DNA of 64,000 nucleotides from Gramella sp. MT6 (GCF_019357415.1 NZ_CP048410.1:62001-126000), one strand, 5' to 3'. Positions 48,173 to 57,743 are shown, counted from the first letter of the stretch. Translations and numbers: made by a program. The notes: generated by a model not told the origin, from the sequence alone.

Positions 48173-48763
48173 ATGAATAAAACTACTAAACAAATATTGA
48201 AGATCGGTGGTATCATTATAGGACTGGGTCTTATCCTTATTATTATTCTAAGATATACTACTAAAGCTCATAGTCCGGAAGATACTATCACCTATGAACA
48301 GGATGGGTTAGAGCTGAATGTATTTTATAATCGTCCTTACAAAAAGGATAGAGAGATATTTGGGAACCTGGTACCTTATAATGAAGTATGGAGAACCGGC
48401 GCTAATGAAGCTACCACTTTTGAAACAAATCAGGACATCCTGGTAGATGGAAGTTTATTGAAAGCTGGGAAATATACCCTTTGGACAATTCCAATGGAAA
48501 ATAGCTGGAAGGTCATGTTCAATTCAAAAATGTATCCGTGGGGAATCAATCTGGATGAAGAGGCATATAGAGACCCTAGATTCGATTCGCTCATTCTGGA
48601 AAGACCTGTTGAAAAAACCAATGCCCAACTGGAACAATTCACTATATCTTTCGAAAGATCTGGAGAATTCGTAAATATGTTGCTGGCCTGGGATGATACG
48701 AGCGTGAGTATACCTATAAAAAAAGAAGAGCCGCAAATTAGCGACTCTTCAAATAAATCATAA
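48173..48763 (+). CDS. DUF2911 domain protein
   Basis: A 196-residue protein with an N-terminal membrane segment (about residues 9-26, LKIGGIIIGLGLILIIIL) and a DUF2911 domain with NEVWRTGANEATTF near residue 71 and GKYTLWTIPMENSWKVMF near 103, as in many Bacteroidetes periplasmic or lipid-anchored proteins. Function is unknown. It converges with the OsmC gene. The last 40 bp of its coding sequence contain a hairpin followed on the other strand by a T-run, which should end the OsmC transcript. Confidence 0.88.
   Translation: MNKTTKQILKIGGIIIGLGLILIIILRYTTKAHSPEDTITYEQDGLELNVFYNRPYKKDREIFGNLVPYNEVWRTGANEATTFETNQDILVDGSLLKAGKYTLWTIPMENSWKVMFNSKMYPWGINLDEEAYRDPRFDSLILERPVEKTNAQLEQFTISFERSGEFVNMLLAWDDTSVSIPIKKEEPQISDSSNKS
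48717..48749 (-). terminator. Terminator of the OsmC gene inside the DUF2911 3' end
   Basis: On the minus strand: AAGAGTCGC, six-base loop, GCGGCTCTT (one G.U pair), then CTTTTTTT. It overlaps the last codons of the convergent DUF2911 gene. Confidence 0.75.
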
Positions 48764-48772
48764 TTTCGGAAT

Positions 48773-49198
48773 CTATTCGTCAAGTAGTAGATTCAAAGTT
48801 ACATCTATGTTGTCTCTAGTTGCTCTGGAATAAGGACAGATCTCGTGTGCTTCATTTACCAGCTTCTCACCTGTTTCTACATCGACGTTAGGAATGTAAG
48901 AATCGAGAGTTACAGATAGCTGCAAGTTCCCAGATTCGGTTTGTCCTAACTTCACTACAGCAGTCACGCTATAATCACCAAGATCTACTTTATGTTTTTT
49001 AGCAACAACTTCTAAAGCACTACCATAGCAAGATGAGTAACCTGCCGCAAAAAGTTGTTCGGGATTGGAGTATTCACCACCTTCACCGCCCATACTTTTA
49101 GGCATTTTAAGTTCCATATCGAGAATACCATCTTCACTACGGGTGTGGCCATTACGCCCTCCATGGGTAGTTACTTTAGTTTTATACAAATTCTTCAT
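48773..49198 (-). CDS. OsmC/Ohr family organic hydroperoxide resistance protein
   Basis: A 141-residue OsmC-superfamily peroxidase of the Ohr type, reducing organic hydroperoxides. The two catalytic Cys are seen: FAAGYSSCYGSALE near residue 55 and AHEICPYSRATRDN near 120. I chose the ATG at 49198 (MKNLYKTKVT), where homology starts; upstream extension to 49495 would run across the MeaB start on the opposite strand. It converges with DUF2911 9 bp away. Confidence 0.92.
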   Translation of the reverse strand: MKNLYKTKVTTHGGRNGHTRSEDGILDMELKMPKSMGGEGGEYSNPEQLFAAGYSSCYGSALEVVAKKHKVDLGDYSVTAVVKLGQTESGNLQLSVTLDSYIPNVDVETGEKLVNEAHEICPYSRATRDNIDVTLNLLLDE

Positions 49199-49301
49199 TG
49201 CGTGAAATAATTTAAGTAATTTAGTTTTCTTCAATATAACAAGCATTTGAAGATGCCTGAAACACGAATTCATAAATTTGTCATAAATATTCCTCCCTAT
49301 T

Positions 49302-50378
49302 TTGAGTGAAGAACAGCAAAAATCAGCCTTAAGCGAGTCTGAAAGCAATCCTGCTTCTAAGAATATAAGTGCAGAATCCGCTAAAAAGATCAGAAGTTTT
49401 AGAAAAAATAAATTCTCTGAAAAGGACTTATTGAACGATCTATTAAAAGGCAATAAAACTGCATTGGGACGAGGGATCACTCTCATTGAAAGCAATCAAA
49501 AAACTCATCAGAAACAAGCCGAATTCCTCATTGAAGGCGCTTTACCCCATGCACATAAATCTATAAGAATTGGGATAACGGGAGTGCCCGGAGTGGGAAA
49601 AAGTACCTTCATTGAAAGTTTTGGTTCCTATCTCATAGATCAGGGGAAGAAAGTAGCTGTTCTGGCAGTAGATCCCAGTAGTTCTGTATCACATGGTAGT
49701 ATCCTTGGAGATAAGACAAGAATGGAAAATCTGGTCACCAAGCCAAATGCTTTTATAAGACCTTCTCCTAGTGGAGATTCGCTGGGTGGAGTGGCCAGAA
49801 AGACCAGGGAAAGTATTTTATTATGTGAGGCAGCAGGTTTTGATGTTATTTTGATAGAAACTGTTGGAGTGGGACAAAGCGAAACTACCGTGCATAGCAT
49901 GACCGATTTCTTCCTTCTATTAAAACTGGCTGGTGCCGGAGATGAATTACAGGGAATAAAACGTGGTATCGTAGAAATGGCAGATGCTATTGTGATCAAT
50001 AAAGCAGACGGAGAAAATCAAAAACCTGCCAGGGAGGCTAAATTAGAATTTAAACGGGCTTTACAACTATATCCTCCAAAGGAAAGTGAATGGAAACCAG
50101 AAGTGAAATTATGCAGCGCGCTTTATAATGAAGGTGTTTCAGATATATGGAAGATGATCACCGAATTCAAAGCAAAGGTCGATGAGAATGGATATTTTCT
50201 GCATAACCGACTGGAGCAAAATAAATTCTGGCTGTTTCAAACTGTGAATGATTATCTTAAAAGCAGGTTTTATGATGATCCCAGAATTAAAACAGCCCTT
50301 AAAGAACAACTGGATCTGATCGAGAATAATAAAACTACGGCTTTTGCTGCCGCCAAACATCTGCTAAGCCTGGCTTAG
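49302..50378 (+). CDS. meaB: Methylmalonyl-CoA mutase-associated GTPase
   Basis: A 358-residue G3E-type GTPase that guards the B12-dependent methylmalonyl-CoA mutase (loading and reactivation). Seen: Walker A TGVPGVGKSTFIE near residue 92, VDPSSSVSHGSILGDKTRM, IETVGVGQSETTVH and the NKADG specificity motif. It starts at TTG (49302); the residues before 45 are charged and poorly conserved. The mutase genes are not in the window. It overlaps the convergent PAP2 gene by 15 bp. Confidence 0.93.
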   Translation: MSEEQQKSALSESESNPASKNISAESAKKIRSFRKNKFSEKDLLNDLLKGNKTALGRGITLIESNQKTHQKQAEFLIEGALPHAHKSIRIGITGVPGVGKSTFIESFGSYLIDQGKKVAVLAVDPSSSVSHGSILGDKTRMENLVTKPNAFIRPSPSGDSLGGVARKTRESILLCEAAGFDVILIETVGVGQSETTVHSMTDFFLLLKLAGAGDELQGIKRGIVEMADAIVINKADGENQKPAREAKLEFKRALQLYPPKESEWKPEVKLCSALYNEGVSDIWKMITEFKAKVDENGYFLHNRLEQNKFWLFQTVNDYLKSRFYDDPRIKTALKEQLDLIENNKTTAFAAAKHLLSLA

Positions 50379-50945
50379 GTCTTCTTTTAGAATTTTCGCA
50401 GTAAGGAATTTTCTTAGTTGCTGAAAAAGATATCCAAAAACAGCTCCAATGAACATTCCGGTAATAACATCCCCGGGATAATGCACTCCCAGGTATATTC
50501 TACTGTAGGACACAACAATCGCCCAGATCAGTAAAAACATAAATAGTTTTGGGTAATGCTTTTTGAACAGCAGGCTTAAGAAAACAGCCACTCCTGTTGA
50601 ATTAGCCGCATGGGCCGAGAAATATCCAAATCTTCCACACCTCTCTGCAACAAATCTGGCATATTCCATAACTCCCTCCTGCCTGCAAGGCCTGGGTCTT
50701 TCAAAACCATGTTTAAAAAGATTGGCTAACTGATCTGTAGCCGTGATCAATAAAGCGACCACAACCATTGTAATAAGCGTGGGTTTCCAGCCGAATTTTC
50801 TAAAAATAAGATAGAGCAATAGGGCATAAAGCGGTATAGCCATCCATTTATCACTAATGGCGATCCACATCCAATCCCAATTTTCTGAACCCAGATTATT
50901 CAGATACAAAAAAAGTTCCCTGTCTAATTCGGCTAATTTCTCCAT
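50364..50945 (-). CDS. PAP2-family phosphatase
   Basis: A 193-residue membrane protein with about five hydrophobic segments and the phosphatase motifs KHGFERPRP (motif 1), FSAHAAN (motif 2, SxH) and SRIYLGVHYPGD (motif 3). Such enzymes dephosphorylate undecaprenyl pyrophosphate or phosphatidic acid-type lipids at the membrane. It directly follows the small acidic gene at 50946 and overlaps the MeaB 3' end by 15 bp. Confidence 0.9.
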   Translation of the reverse strand: MEKLAELDRELFLYLNNLGSENWDWMWIAISDKWMAIPLYALLLYLIFRKFGWKPTLITMVVVALLITATDQLANLFKHGFERPRPCRQEGVMEYARFVAERCGRFGYFSAHAANSTGVAVFLSLLFKKHYPKLFMFLLIWAIVVSYSRIYLGVHYPGDVITGMFIGAVFGYLFQQLRKFLTAKILKEDLSQA

Positions 50946-51176
50946 TTAATCCTCCTCGTATCTGTTGACTTCGCGATCGTAGAATTCGTTAGCCTGGGTG
51001 ATCAGACTTTCAGCTTCGCTGGAAAGTTCCTTTTCATCATCCTTATCAAAATCCTCCAGCCATTCTACTTCATCATCCTTAAGATCAATGATAAAACGGG
51101 GGAATTCTGTATGGATCACGAAAATGGATTCAGGAAAATCGGTGTTATCACCTAGTATAAATTTTGGCAGCTCCAT
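50946..51176 (-). CDS. Small acidic protein, unknown family
   Basis: A 76-residue protein rich in Asp and Glu (WLEDFDKDDEKELSSEAESL in the middle). It begins MELPKFILGDNTDFPESIFV. It directly abuts the PAP2 gene and is 10 bp from MATE, so the three genes probably share a transcript. I do not recognise the family. It resembles short flavobacterial hypothetical proteins. Confidence 0.72.
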   Translation of the reverse strand: MELPKFILGDNTDFPESIFVIHTEFPRFIIDLKDDEVEWLEDFDKDDEKELSSEAESLITQANEFYDREVNRYEED

Positions 51177-51186
51177 ATATTTTGAA

Positions 51187-52548
51187 TTATGCTATTATAG
51201 TTTCTTTTGTTCGAATTAATTTTCGACTCAAATAATTAAAGCGGAAATATAGTAATAATGCAGAGGATGTCAAGCCCGCCAGTAATCCGAGCCAGATTCC
51301 CATACTACCTAATTGTTCTTCCTGCCCGAAATAAAAACTGACCGGGAAGCCAATCACCCAATAAGAAATAAAGCAGATCACCGTAGGAATTTTTACATCC
51401 TGTAGTCCTCTTAAAGCACCTAATATCACTACCTGTACACCATCACTCAACTGAAATAAGGCCGCAATGATAAGTAATTGTGCGGCAAGGGAAATAACCT
51501 CAACATTATCTATATAAAACACCGGTAGAATATCCTTAAGCAGTATAAATAAAAGTGCAAATACTGCTTCGATTAGAAAAACCAGTAGAAATATAGAATA
51601 TCCTATTCGCCTTAGTTCCCGGTACTGTTTTAGTCCTACCTGGTTACCTACTCTAATTGTGGCCGTAACTCCCAGCCCTACCGCGATCATAAAGGTCATA
51701 GAAGCCAGGTTCAATGCTATCTGATTTGCTGCTTGTGGATTGGTACCAAGATTTCCGGCAAGAAAAATGGTACCTGTAAATATCGCCACCTCAAATAGCA
51801 TTTGTAATGCCGTTGGAAAACCTAGCGAAAGTATCCTTTTGAAAATTGACCATTTGATCATTTCCTTTTTGGACCATTTGAAATATTCAATGAATTTTGA
51901 TTTTCGCCTCAGGATCTCCCAAACGAACCAAAGCATGAAAAACCTGGAAATAAGGGTTCCCCAGGCCGCTCCCTCAAGTTCTAGTCTAGGAAAAATCCAG
52001 ATTCCATAGATCAACAGATAATTAAAGACCACGTTCACGATATTCGCCAGAAGCGTAGCATACATGGCATATTTTGTTTGTGAAAGACCGTCTGCAAACT
52101 GTTTGAATGCCTGGAATGCCATAAGTGGCAACATAGAAAGGGCCACAATATTTAAATACGGAATAGCCAGTTCCACCACTTCCTCAGGCTGATCCAAGTA
52201 ATACAGGAGCGGTTTGGCGATCAATAATAAAAGAAATAAAAGTAACCCGTTGATCGTGCTCAGAATAAGCCCATGATGAAAATAGCTTCTGCCGCCTTCA
52301 AGATCATCAGCTCCATCAGCTTCTGCAATCAAAGGAGTTATGGCAAAGGAGAATCCTATTCCCATAGACATAGCGATAAATACGAGAGCATTTCCTAAAG
52401 AAACCGCCGCCAGAGGCGCTGCTCCCAGTCTCCCGATCATTAGATTATCTACCAGCCCTACCATGACATGACCCAACTGGCCAAGCATCACCGGGTATGC
52501 GATATTAAGATTTTTTCCGAATTCTCTGGTATAGGCCGAAAGCTGCAA
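51187..52548 (-). CDS. MATE family efflux transporter
   Basis: A 453-residue protein with about twelve hydrophobic segments and MATE features: MLGQLGHVMVGLVDNLMIGRLGAAPLAAVSL at the N-terminal half (split across about residues 20-50), and in the second half LGVTATIRVGNQVG. MATE proteins export drugs or metabolites using Na+ or H+ gradients. It heads a minus-strand run with the small acidic gene and PAP2. The substrate is unknown. Confidence 0.92.
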   Translation of the reverse strand: MQLSAYTREFGKNLNIAYPVMLGQLGHVMVGLVDNLMIGRLGAAPLAAVSLGNALVFIAMSMGIGFSFAITPLIAEADGADDLEGGRSYFHHGLILSTINGLLLFLLLLIAKPLLYYLDQPEEVVELAIPYLNIVALSMLPLMAFQAFKQFADGLSQTKYAMYATLLANIVNVVFNYLLIYGIWIFPRLELEGAAWGTLISRFFMLWFVWEILRRKSKFIEYFKWSKKEMIKWSIFKRILSLGFPTALQMLFEVAIFTGTIFLAGNLGTNPQAANQIALNLASMTFMIAVGLGVTATIRVGNQVGLKQYRELRRIGYSIFLLVFLIEAVFALLFILLKDILPVFYIDNVEVISLAAQLLIIAALFQLSDGVQVVILGALRGLQDVKIPTVICFISYWVIGFPVSFYFGQEEQLGSMGIWLGLLAGLTSSALLLYFRFNYLSRKLIRTKETIIA

Positions 52549-52631
52549 AACTAATTTTTAAGTCTGCAAAGGTAGCCTCTTTGTGATTCTTTGAAAGATA
52601 ATATAGAGAAATTCTTTAAACAGAATATTCC

Positions 52632-54053
52632 TTATTCCGTTCCCTTATCGGTTTCGTTATTACCAGATTCAAAACCGTATTTATCTACCAGATAAACTAA
52701 AGATGCCATGGTGGCTGCACCAAGTTCCAGTTCTCTTTTATTCACATGCTCAAAAGTATCGTTAGCCGCATGATGGTGATCAAAATAACGCTGAGAATCT
52801 GGTCTTAAACCTGCTAGTACGGTCTTGCCTCCTTTAAGTGGACTAATATCTGCACCACCGCCACCTCTTTCAAAGTAGTGAATAAGGTATGGTTTGAAAA
52901 GACTTTTCCAGGATAAGATCTTATTGTATTGTTCTTCAGTTGAAGTGAAACCAAATCCTCTTGGAGTAAATCCACCTGCATCACTTTCCAGGGCGAAAAC
53001 ATGGTCTTCAGATTTTGATTTAGCTACCTCAGCATATTTATTTCCTCCGCGTAAACCATTTTCTTCATTCATAAAAAGAACCACACGTAAGGTTTTCTTT
53101 GGTTTATATCCTACTTCCTTAAATAACCTTAGAACTTCCATAGACTGTACTACTCCGGCGCCATCATCATGTGAACCATCACCAAGGTCCCAGGAATCCA
53201 GATGGCCTCCCACGACCATGATCTCTTCAGGAGATTCTGAACCGGTGATCTCACCTATCACATTATATGACTGGACATCTTCATGCTGCTCACAGCTCAT
53301 CTTGAAATATAGTTCAAGATCATTCTGTATTTTTAAAATACTGCTAAGATAGGCAGCATCATTGGTAGAAATCGCAGCTGCAGGAATTCTGTCGTTTATC
53401 GGAGTATCACCATAGATCATAGAACCGGTATGGGGGAGATCGTCCATCCTCAAGTTCATTGATCTAACGATCACTCCAACAGCACCATATTTAGCAGCTT
53501 CCATGGCTCCTGAATATCTTTGATCCACGCAACCACTATAGGCCTCGAAGGTCTGAATATGATCTGCACGCATTGGCCTGTTATAAAAAACTATCTTTCC
53601 TTCTATATTTTCTCGCCCGTATTCTTTTAATTGCTCAATTCCCTGTACTTCTATCACTTCAGCTTTAGTCCCGCCGGCAGGCGTAGCAATAGAACCTCCT
53701 AGTGCAGTAATATTCACATTCCTCGTTTCCCCGGGACCTGTTTGAACGTAAGCAAATTCTCTTTCCCCACGGGTCCATTTAGGAACCATTACAGGCTGAA
53801 GCCATACTTTATCTAATCCTAATTTTTCCAGCTCTGCTTTGGTATATTCTACAGCTTGTTCAGCACCATAAGATCCGGAAAGTCTACCCCCGATCTCATT
53901 AGATAAATGATCCAACCAATCATAGCTTTTTCCGTTAAGCAAAGACATATCATAGATCTTCCTAATATTGAGTGAATCTTCGGCGGAGTTTGTTTGGGCT
54001 GAAGTCCCTAGACATATAAACAACAGACTAAGAACAGTATAGAATGATTTCAT
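52632..54053 (-). CDS. Secreted M28 family peptidase with PA-type insert
   Basis: A 473-residue zinc peptidase. The signal peptide is clear (KSFYTVLSLLFICLGTSAQ). The M28 motifs are GGHLDSWDLGDGSHDDGAGV (first zinc ligands, residues about 275-295) and LFMNEENGLRGG. The final His ligand is probably in the PDSQRYFDHHHAANDTF stretch. A PA-like domain lies between residues 130 and 240. It releases amino acids from peptides outside the cytoplasm. The gene stands alone between MATE and PPK2. Confidence 0.9.
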   Translation of the reverse strand: MKSFYTVLSLLFICLGTSAQTNSAEDSLNIRKIYDMSLLNGKSYDWLDHLSNEIGGRLSGSYGAEQAVEYTKAELEKLGLDKVWLQPVMVPKWTRGEREFAYVQTGPGETRNVNITALGGSIATPAGGTKAEVIEVQGIEQLKEYGRENIEGKIVFYNRPMRADHIQTFEAYSGCVDQRYSGAMEAAKYGAVGVIVRSMNLRMDDLPHTGSMIYGDTPINDRIPAAAISTNDAAYLSSILKIQNDLELYFKMSCEQHEDVQSYNVIGEITGSESPEEIMVVGGHLDSWDLGDGSHDDGAGVVQSMEVLRLFKEVGYKPKKTLRVVLFMNEENGLRGGNKYAEVAKSKSEDHVFALESDAGGFTPRGFGFTSTEEQYNKILSWKSLFKPYLIHYFERGGGGADISPLKGGKTVLAGLRPDSQRYFDHHHAANDTFEHVNKRELELGAATMASLVYLVDKYGFESGNNETDKGTE

Positions 54054-54111
54054 TAAATTTTATTTTGCCTGCTAAATAACAGTTTTTTATTTATTTATTC
54101 GAATAGGAACT

Positions 54112-54996
54112 TTAATTCTTTTCTAGGTTTAACTGTTCCCGATATTCCGCCAGATTCTTTTTAATCTCTGGATCCAGTTCTGGTTCTTTCACATCCTTAT
54201 ATTTGGTAAGTTCCTCATGAAGGATCTTTGCCACCAGGAGACGAGCAGTATCCTTATCATCTGCAGGAATCACATACCAGGGAGCATTTTCTCTGGATGT
54301 CTTATTGATAGCATCCTGATAATATTTTTGGTATTCTCCCCATAGCTCACGCTCTTTAAGATCTCCCGGCGAGAATTTCCAGTTCTTATTTGGTTTATTA
54401 AGCCTTCTGAGTAACCGCTGGCGTTGTTCCTCTTTAGAAAGGTGAAGAAAGAATTTAAAAATGATGGTTCCGTTATCTGCAATATGATCTTCAAATTCCC
54501 GGATATTTTCAAATCTTTGTTCCCAGAAATTTTCATCAATTTCTGCAACCGAATTTATCCCAGGCAAATTTTCATTCAGAATATATTCAGGATGAACTCT
54601 TGTCACCAGAACATTCTCATAATGGGTACGGTTAAAGACCCCAAATTTCCCCCTTTCGGGTAAAGCGATATAATGCCGCCTTAAAAAATCATGCTTTAAT
54701 TCTTTATCTGAAGGAGTTTTGAAACTGTGCACCACCACTCCCCTGCTATTAAAATCTTTGAAAACCTCACGAATTAAACTATCCTTACCAGCGGTATCCA
54801 TCCCCTGAAGGCAGATCAAAACCGAATATTTTCCATACGCATATAATGTATCCTGCCAGTCTCCAAGTTCCTTGCGAATTTCCTTCATTTCGTCCTTGAT
54901 ATCATCTTCAGATTCGTCAAGTTCCAGATGGGTTTTAACCTTAGAAAGGTCAATTTTTGAAGTTACCTTGAATTGTTTGTGGTCTATGTGCTTCAT
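54112..54996 (-). CDS. Polyphosphate kinase 2 family protein
   Basis: A 294-residue PPK2-type phosphotransferase that moves phosphate from polyphosphate to nucleotides. The Walker-like motif is CLQGMDTAGKDSLIREV, with Thr where most members have Ala; RGVVVHSFKTPSD and NRTHYENVLVTRVHPEY are family motifs. I chose the ATG at 54996 (MKHIDHKQFK), as the extension up to 55116 reads through the divergent GNAT start. The N-terminal 40 residues of that extension lack family features. Confidence 0.88.
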   Translation of the reverse strand: MKHIDHKQFKVTSKIDLSKVKTHLELDESEDDIKDEMKEIRKELGDWQDTLYAYGKYSVLICLQGMDTAGKDSLIREVFKDFNSRGVVVHSFKTPSDKELKHDFLRRHYIALPERGKFGVFNRTHYENVLVTRVHPEYILNENLPGINSVAEIDENFWEQRFENIREFEDHIADNGTIIFKFFLHLSKEEQRQRLLRRLNKPNKNWKFSPGDLKERELWGEYQKYYQDAINKTSRENAPWYVIPADDKDTARLLVAKILHEELTKYKDVKEPELDPEIKKNLAEYREQLNLEKN

Positions 54997-55072
54997 AAGT
55001 TGAGTATCTATCAATAAATATACAATCTTTATAAAAGTTAATTTTTTTATCTTCGCGACAAATACACAAGGC

Positions 55073-55678
55073 TTGGATAAATTAGAAAGAGAAGATATCA
55101 TCCAGAAGGTAACCACCTTATTAAAGGAGATCCCTTCATCTATGGATATAGTGAAAAAAGGAGGAAACAGGGACCGCAGATTCAGATACCTGGCTACTCA
55201 CATGGTGGATAAAGCCATTGAAAAGGATGCGCTTATCGTTTCAGAGAATAAGCAGGGCATCGCCATTCTATTTAAAACAAGCAAGAAGGATAATAATATC
55301 TGGAAGGACCTATGGTCACAACTTAAACTGGTTGCTAATGTAACCGGGGTCAAGAATGCGCTGGACATCATTAAAACCCAGGATTATATCAAAAAGCAGA
55401 GACCGCAGGAAGGTGAATACCTGTATTGTTGGTTTTGGGGAATCCTAAAAGAATATCGTGGTGCAGACACCCAGGTAGGAAAAGAAATGAAGGATGTTTT
55501 CTTCCGGACTGCTCATGATACAGGTCTTCCATTATATGCAGAAACCCGCGGTAGAACGAATGCTATCGTTTACCAACGGGTTGGTTTTGATCTTTTTCAT
55601 GAATGGGATCATCCTAGTGGTGACACCATGTATTTTTTAAAATACGATCCTAAAAACCCAAGAAATTACAGGCCTTAG
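55073..55678 (+). CDS. GNAT-like N-acetyltransferase
   Basis: A 201-residue protein of GNAT type: the acetyl-CoA-binding region is ILKEYRGADTQVGKEMKDVFF near residue 123 and the C-terminal strand is AIVYQRVGFDLFHEW. The start is TTG (55073), as no ATG is available nearer. It ends in a 4-bp overlap with the convergent sigma-54-type regulator gene. The acetyl acceptor is unknown. Confidence 0.72.
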   Translation: MDKLEREDIIQKVTTLLKEIPSSMDIVKKGGNRDRRFRYLATHMVDKAIEKDALIVSENKQGIAILFKTSKKDNNIWKDLWSQLKLVANVTGVKNALDIIKTQDYIKKQRPQEGEYLYCWFWGILKEYRGADTQVGKEMKDVFFRTAHDTGLPLYAETRGRTNAIVYQRVGFDLFHEWDHPSGDTMYFLKYDPKNPRNYRP

Positions 55679-56841
55679 AATCGGCTACCAAATAGTTTTA
55701 CGTCTTCATCGGTGATCTCTTTTCCTCCAAGGATGAAAAGACGTTCTACCACGTTTCGTAATTCACGAACGTTTCCACGCCATTCGCTCTCTTTTAGAAC
55801 TTCAATGGCTTCTTTGGTGAACTCTTTTTTATTGGTTCCCTGTTCACTAGCGATCTTTTCACTGAAATAATCAACCAGGAGAGGAATATCTTCTTTTCTA
55901 TCTTTTAAAGCAGGAACCTCGATGAGGATTACTGCCAATCTGTGATAGAGGTCTTCTCTGAAATTATTCTCTTCAATTTCCTTTTTCAGGTCTTTGTTGG
56001 TAGCGGCAACTACTCGCACATCTACCTTAATATCCTTATCGCTACCTACACGGGAAATTTTGTTTTCTTGCAGTGCTCTCAAAACTTTCGCCTGCGCAGA
56101 TAAGCTCATGTCTCCTATCTCATCAAGGAAAATAGTTCCCTTATTGGCAGCTTCAAATTTACCCGCCCTGTCTTTATTTGCAGAAGTAAAGGCTCCTTTA
56201 ACATGGCCAAAAAGTTCACTTTCTATCAATTCTGAAGGTATGGCGGCACAGTTTACCTCGATCATTGGTCCTTTAGACCTGTCGCTCTTTTGATGTAACC
56301 AATGTGCCACAAGTTCCTTTCCTGTTCCGTTAGGCCCGGTAATAAGAACACGTGCATCGGTATGGGCTACTTTTTCTATCATATCCTTGATATTATGGAT
56401 AGCCTCAGACTCCCCGATCATCTGGTAGTTCTTACTTACCTTCTTCTTAAGCCTTGTATTCTCCACAACCAGTTCTTTACGATCCAGGGCGTTTCTTACG
56501 GTATTCAATAATCTATTGAGGTCTGGTGGTTTCGAAATATAATCGAACGCCCCAATTTTCATGGTATTTACGGCAGTATCAAGGTCACCATGACCTGAGA
56601 TCATTACTACCGGAATTTCAGGTTTTATCTTTTTAACGGCTTCGAGAACCTCGACCCCGTCCATTTTGGGCATTTTTATATCGCAAAGGATAAGATCGAA
56701 ATCTTCGTTCTTAACCAGTTCCATTCCCGCGAGTCCGTCTTCAGCTTCGGTAACTTCATAATCTTTACTTTCTTCAGTCAAGATCTTGTTAAGTACCCGT
56801 CTTATCGACGCCTCGTCTTCTATTAATAATATTTTTGCCAT
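55675..56841 (-). CDS. Sigma-54-type response regulator lacking a DNA-binding domain
   Basis: A 388-residue regulator: receiver domain (IEDEASIRRVLN at the start, phospho-acceptor Asp in LILCDIKMPKMDG near residue 54), then an AAA+ domain with Walker A ITGPNGTGKE, GAFTSA in place of GAFTGA, Walker B TIFLDEIGD, and Arg-finger region. It ends just after the AAA+ lid (EITDEDVKLFGSRF) with no Fis-type helix-turn-helix, about 60 residues shorter than NtrC. It starts one base from the outer-membrane-like gene. No histidine kinase is adjacent. Confidence 0.87.
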   Translation of the reverse strand: MAKILLIEDEASIRRVLNKILTEESKDYEVTEAEDGLAGMELVKNEDFDLILCDIKMPKMDGVEVLEAVKKIKPEIPVVMISGHGDLDTAVNTMKIGAFDYISKPPDLNRLLNTVRNALDRKELVVENTRLKKKVSKNYQMIGESEAIHNIKDMIEKVAHTDARVLITGPNGTGKELVAHWLHQKSDRSKGPMIEVNCAAIPSELIESELFGHVKGAFTSANKDRAGKFEAANKGTIFLDEIGDMSLSAQAKVLRALQENKISRVGSDKDIKVDVRVVAATNKDLKKEIEENNFREDLYHRLAVILIEVPALKDRKEDIPLLVDYFSEKIASEQGTNKKEFTKEAIEVLKESEWRGNVRELRNVVERLFILGGKEITDEDVKLFGSRF

Positions 56842-57743
56842 TAGAATATTGTAAATTTTATTCCACTTCTACCATAAAAGGTATTGGTTTCGTTAATCGT
56901 ATAGACATCATCCTGGTTGCTATCCCGCAACCTGATGTCATTTCTTAGCGTGTGCCCCCCGTAAATATAAAATTTAAGATGATCGGTAAAGCTAAATTCA
57001 TAACCCAAACCACTTAAAACAATGGTCATGGAAATATTTTCAGCAATATTATCATTCCCAGTATTCGATGGAGTTGCATCAAAATTTTCCTGAATATTCG
57101 CAAAGAATCCATCCAGGGTTACAAAGGCCTGCATCTCGTGCCTCGAATTAAAATAATACTTTAAATTGGATTTTGGAGTTCCAATCGCATAAGACCACTT
57201 TTCATCCCAGCGCTTGTAATAATTCACAATGGGCAACGGAAATGGAAATCCTGCGGTTGTAGAATACCTTAAACCTAATATTAATCTGGAGGCATCGTCA
57301 TTAACCGGATCCTCTTTGGTTTTTACAAATAGTACTGTTCCCGTATAGATAAGATCATCACTTATAATATGTCCTTGAGAGAAATTGGAAGCGATCTTTA
57401 CACCCGTCTCAGCACCAAACCTCCAGTCATTTTTCATTTTAAAGGTATATCCAAGAGTTACGGTAAAAGACTGGAATCTATCCAGGTCGCTGGTATCAAA
57501 AACCTCCGGATCTTTATACTTAAAATGTACATTTCTGTATTCGAGGCTAGGTACCAGGTAAGATCCTTCTTTCTTTAACCTGATGGGAAAAGCACCGATG
57601 GCCCTGGATCTCCTAAATGAATTATCTGAATTCTTCTGCGGGAAATAGGTATACTCGATCCTTACCAGATCTGTTTGTTGCGAAAAGGCAGTAAAACTGA
57701 AGGGTAAAATTAGAAAAATGAATAGGATCTTATACATCTTCAT
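56841..57743 (-). CDS. Secreted outer-membrane-like protein, DUF6268-like
   Basis: A protein of 300 residues: signal peptide YKILFIFLILPFSFTAFSQ, then alternating polar/hydrophobic strands ending in a Phe (GRSGIKFTIF) as in beta-barrels. DLVRIEYTYFPQKNSDN is consistent with DUF6268. I set the start at 57743 (MKMYKILF), overlapping the mscS stop by 14 bp; upstream ATGs are possible. The function is unknown. Confidence 0.65.
   Translation of the reverse strand: MKMYKILFIFLILPFSFTAFSQQTDLVRIEYTYFPQKNSDNSFRRSRAIGAFPIRLKKEGSYLVPSLEYRNVHFKYKDPEVFDTSDLDRFQSFTVTLGYTFKMKNDWRFGAETGVKIASNFSQGHIISDDLIYTGTVLFVKTKEDPVNDDASRLILGLRYSTTAGFPFPLPIVNYYKRWDEKWSYAIGTPKSNLKYYFNSRHEMQAFVTLDGFFANIQENFDATPSNTGNDNIAENISMTIVLSGLGYEFSFTDHLKFYIYGGHTLRNDIRLRDSNQDDVYTINETNTFYGRSGIKFTIF

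Noticed and set aside
49199-49495. N-terminal extension of the OsmC gene
   Set aside because: The extra 99 codons overlap the opposite-strand MeaB start and show no OsmC similarity; homology starts at the ATG at 49198.
52894-53352. 152-codon plus-strand frame opposite the M28 peptidase
   Set aside because: It is antisense to a complete peptidase domain with intact zinc motifs.
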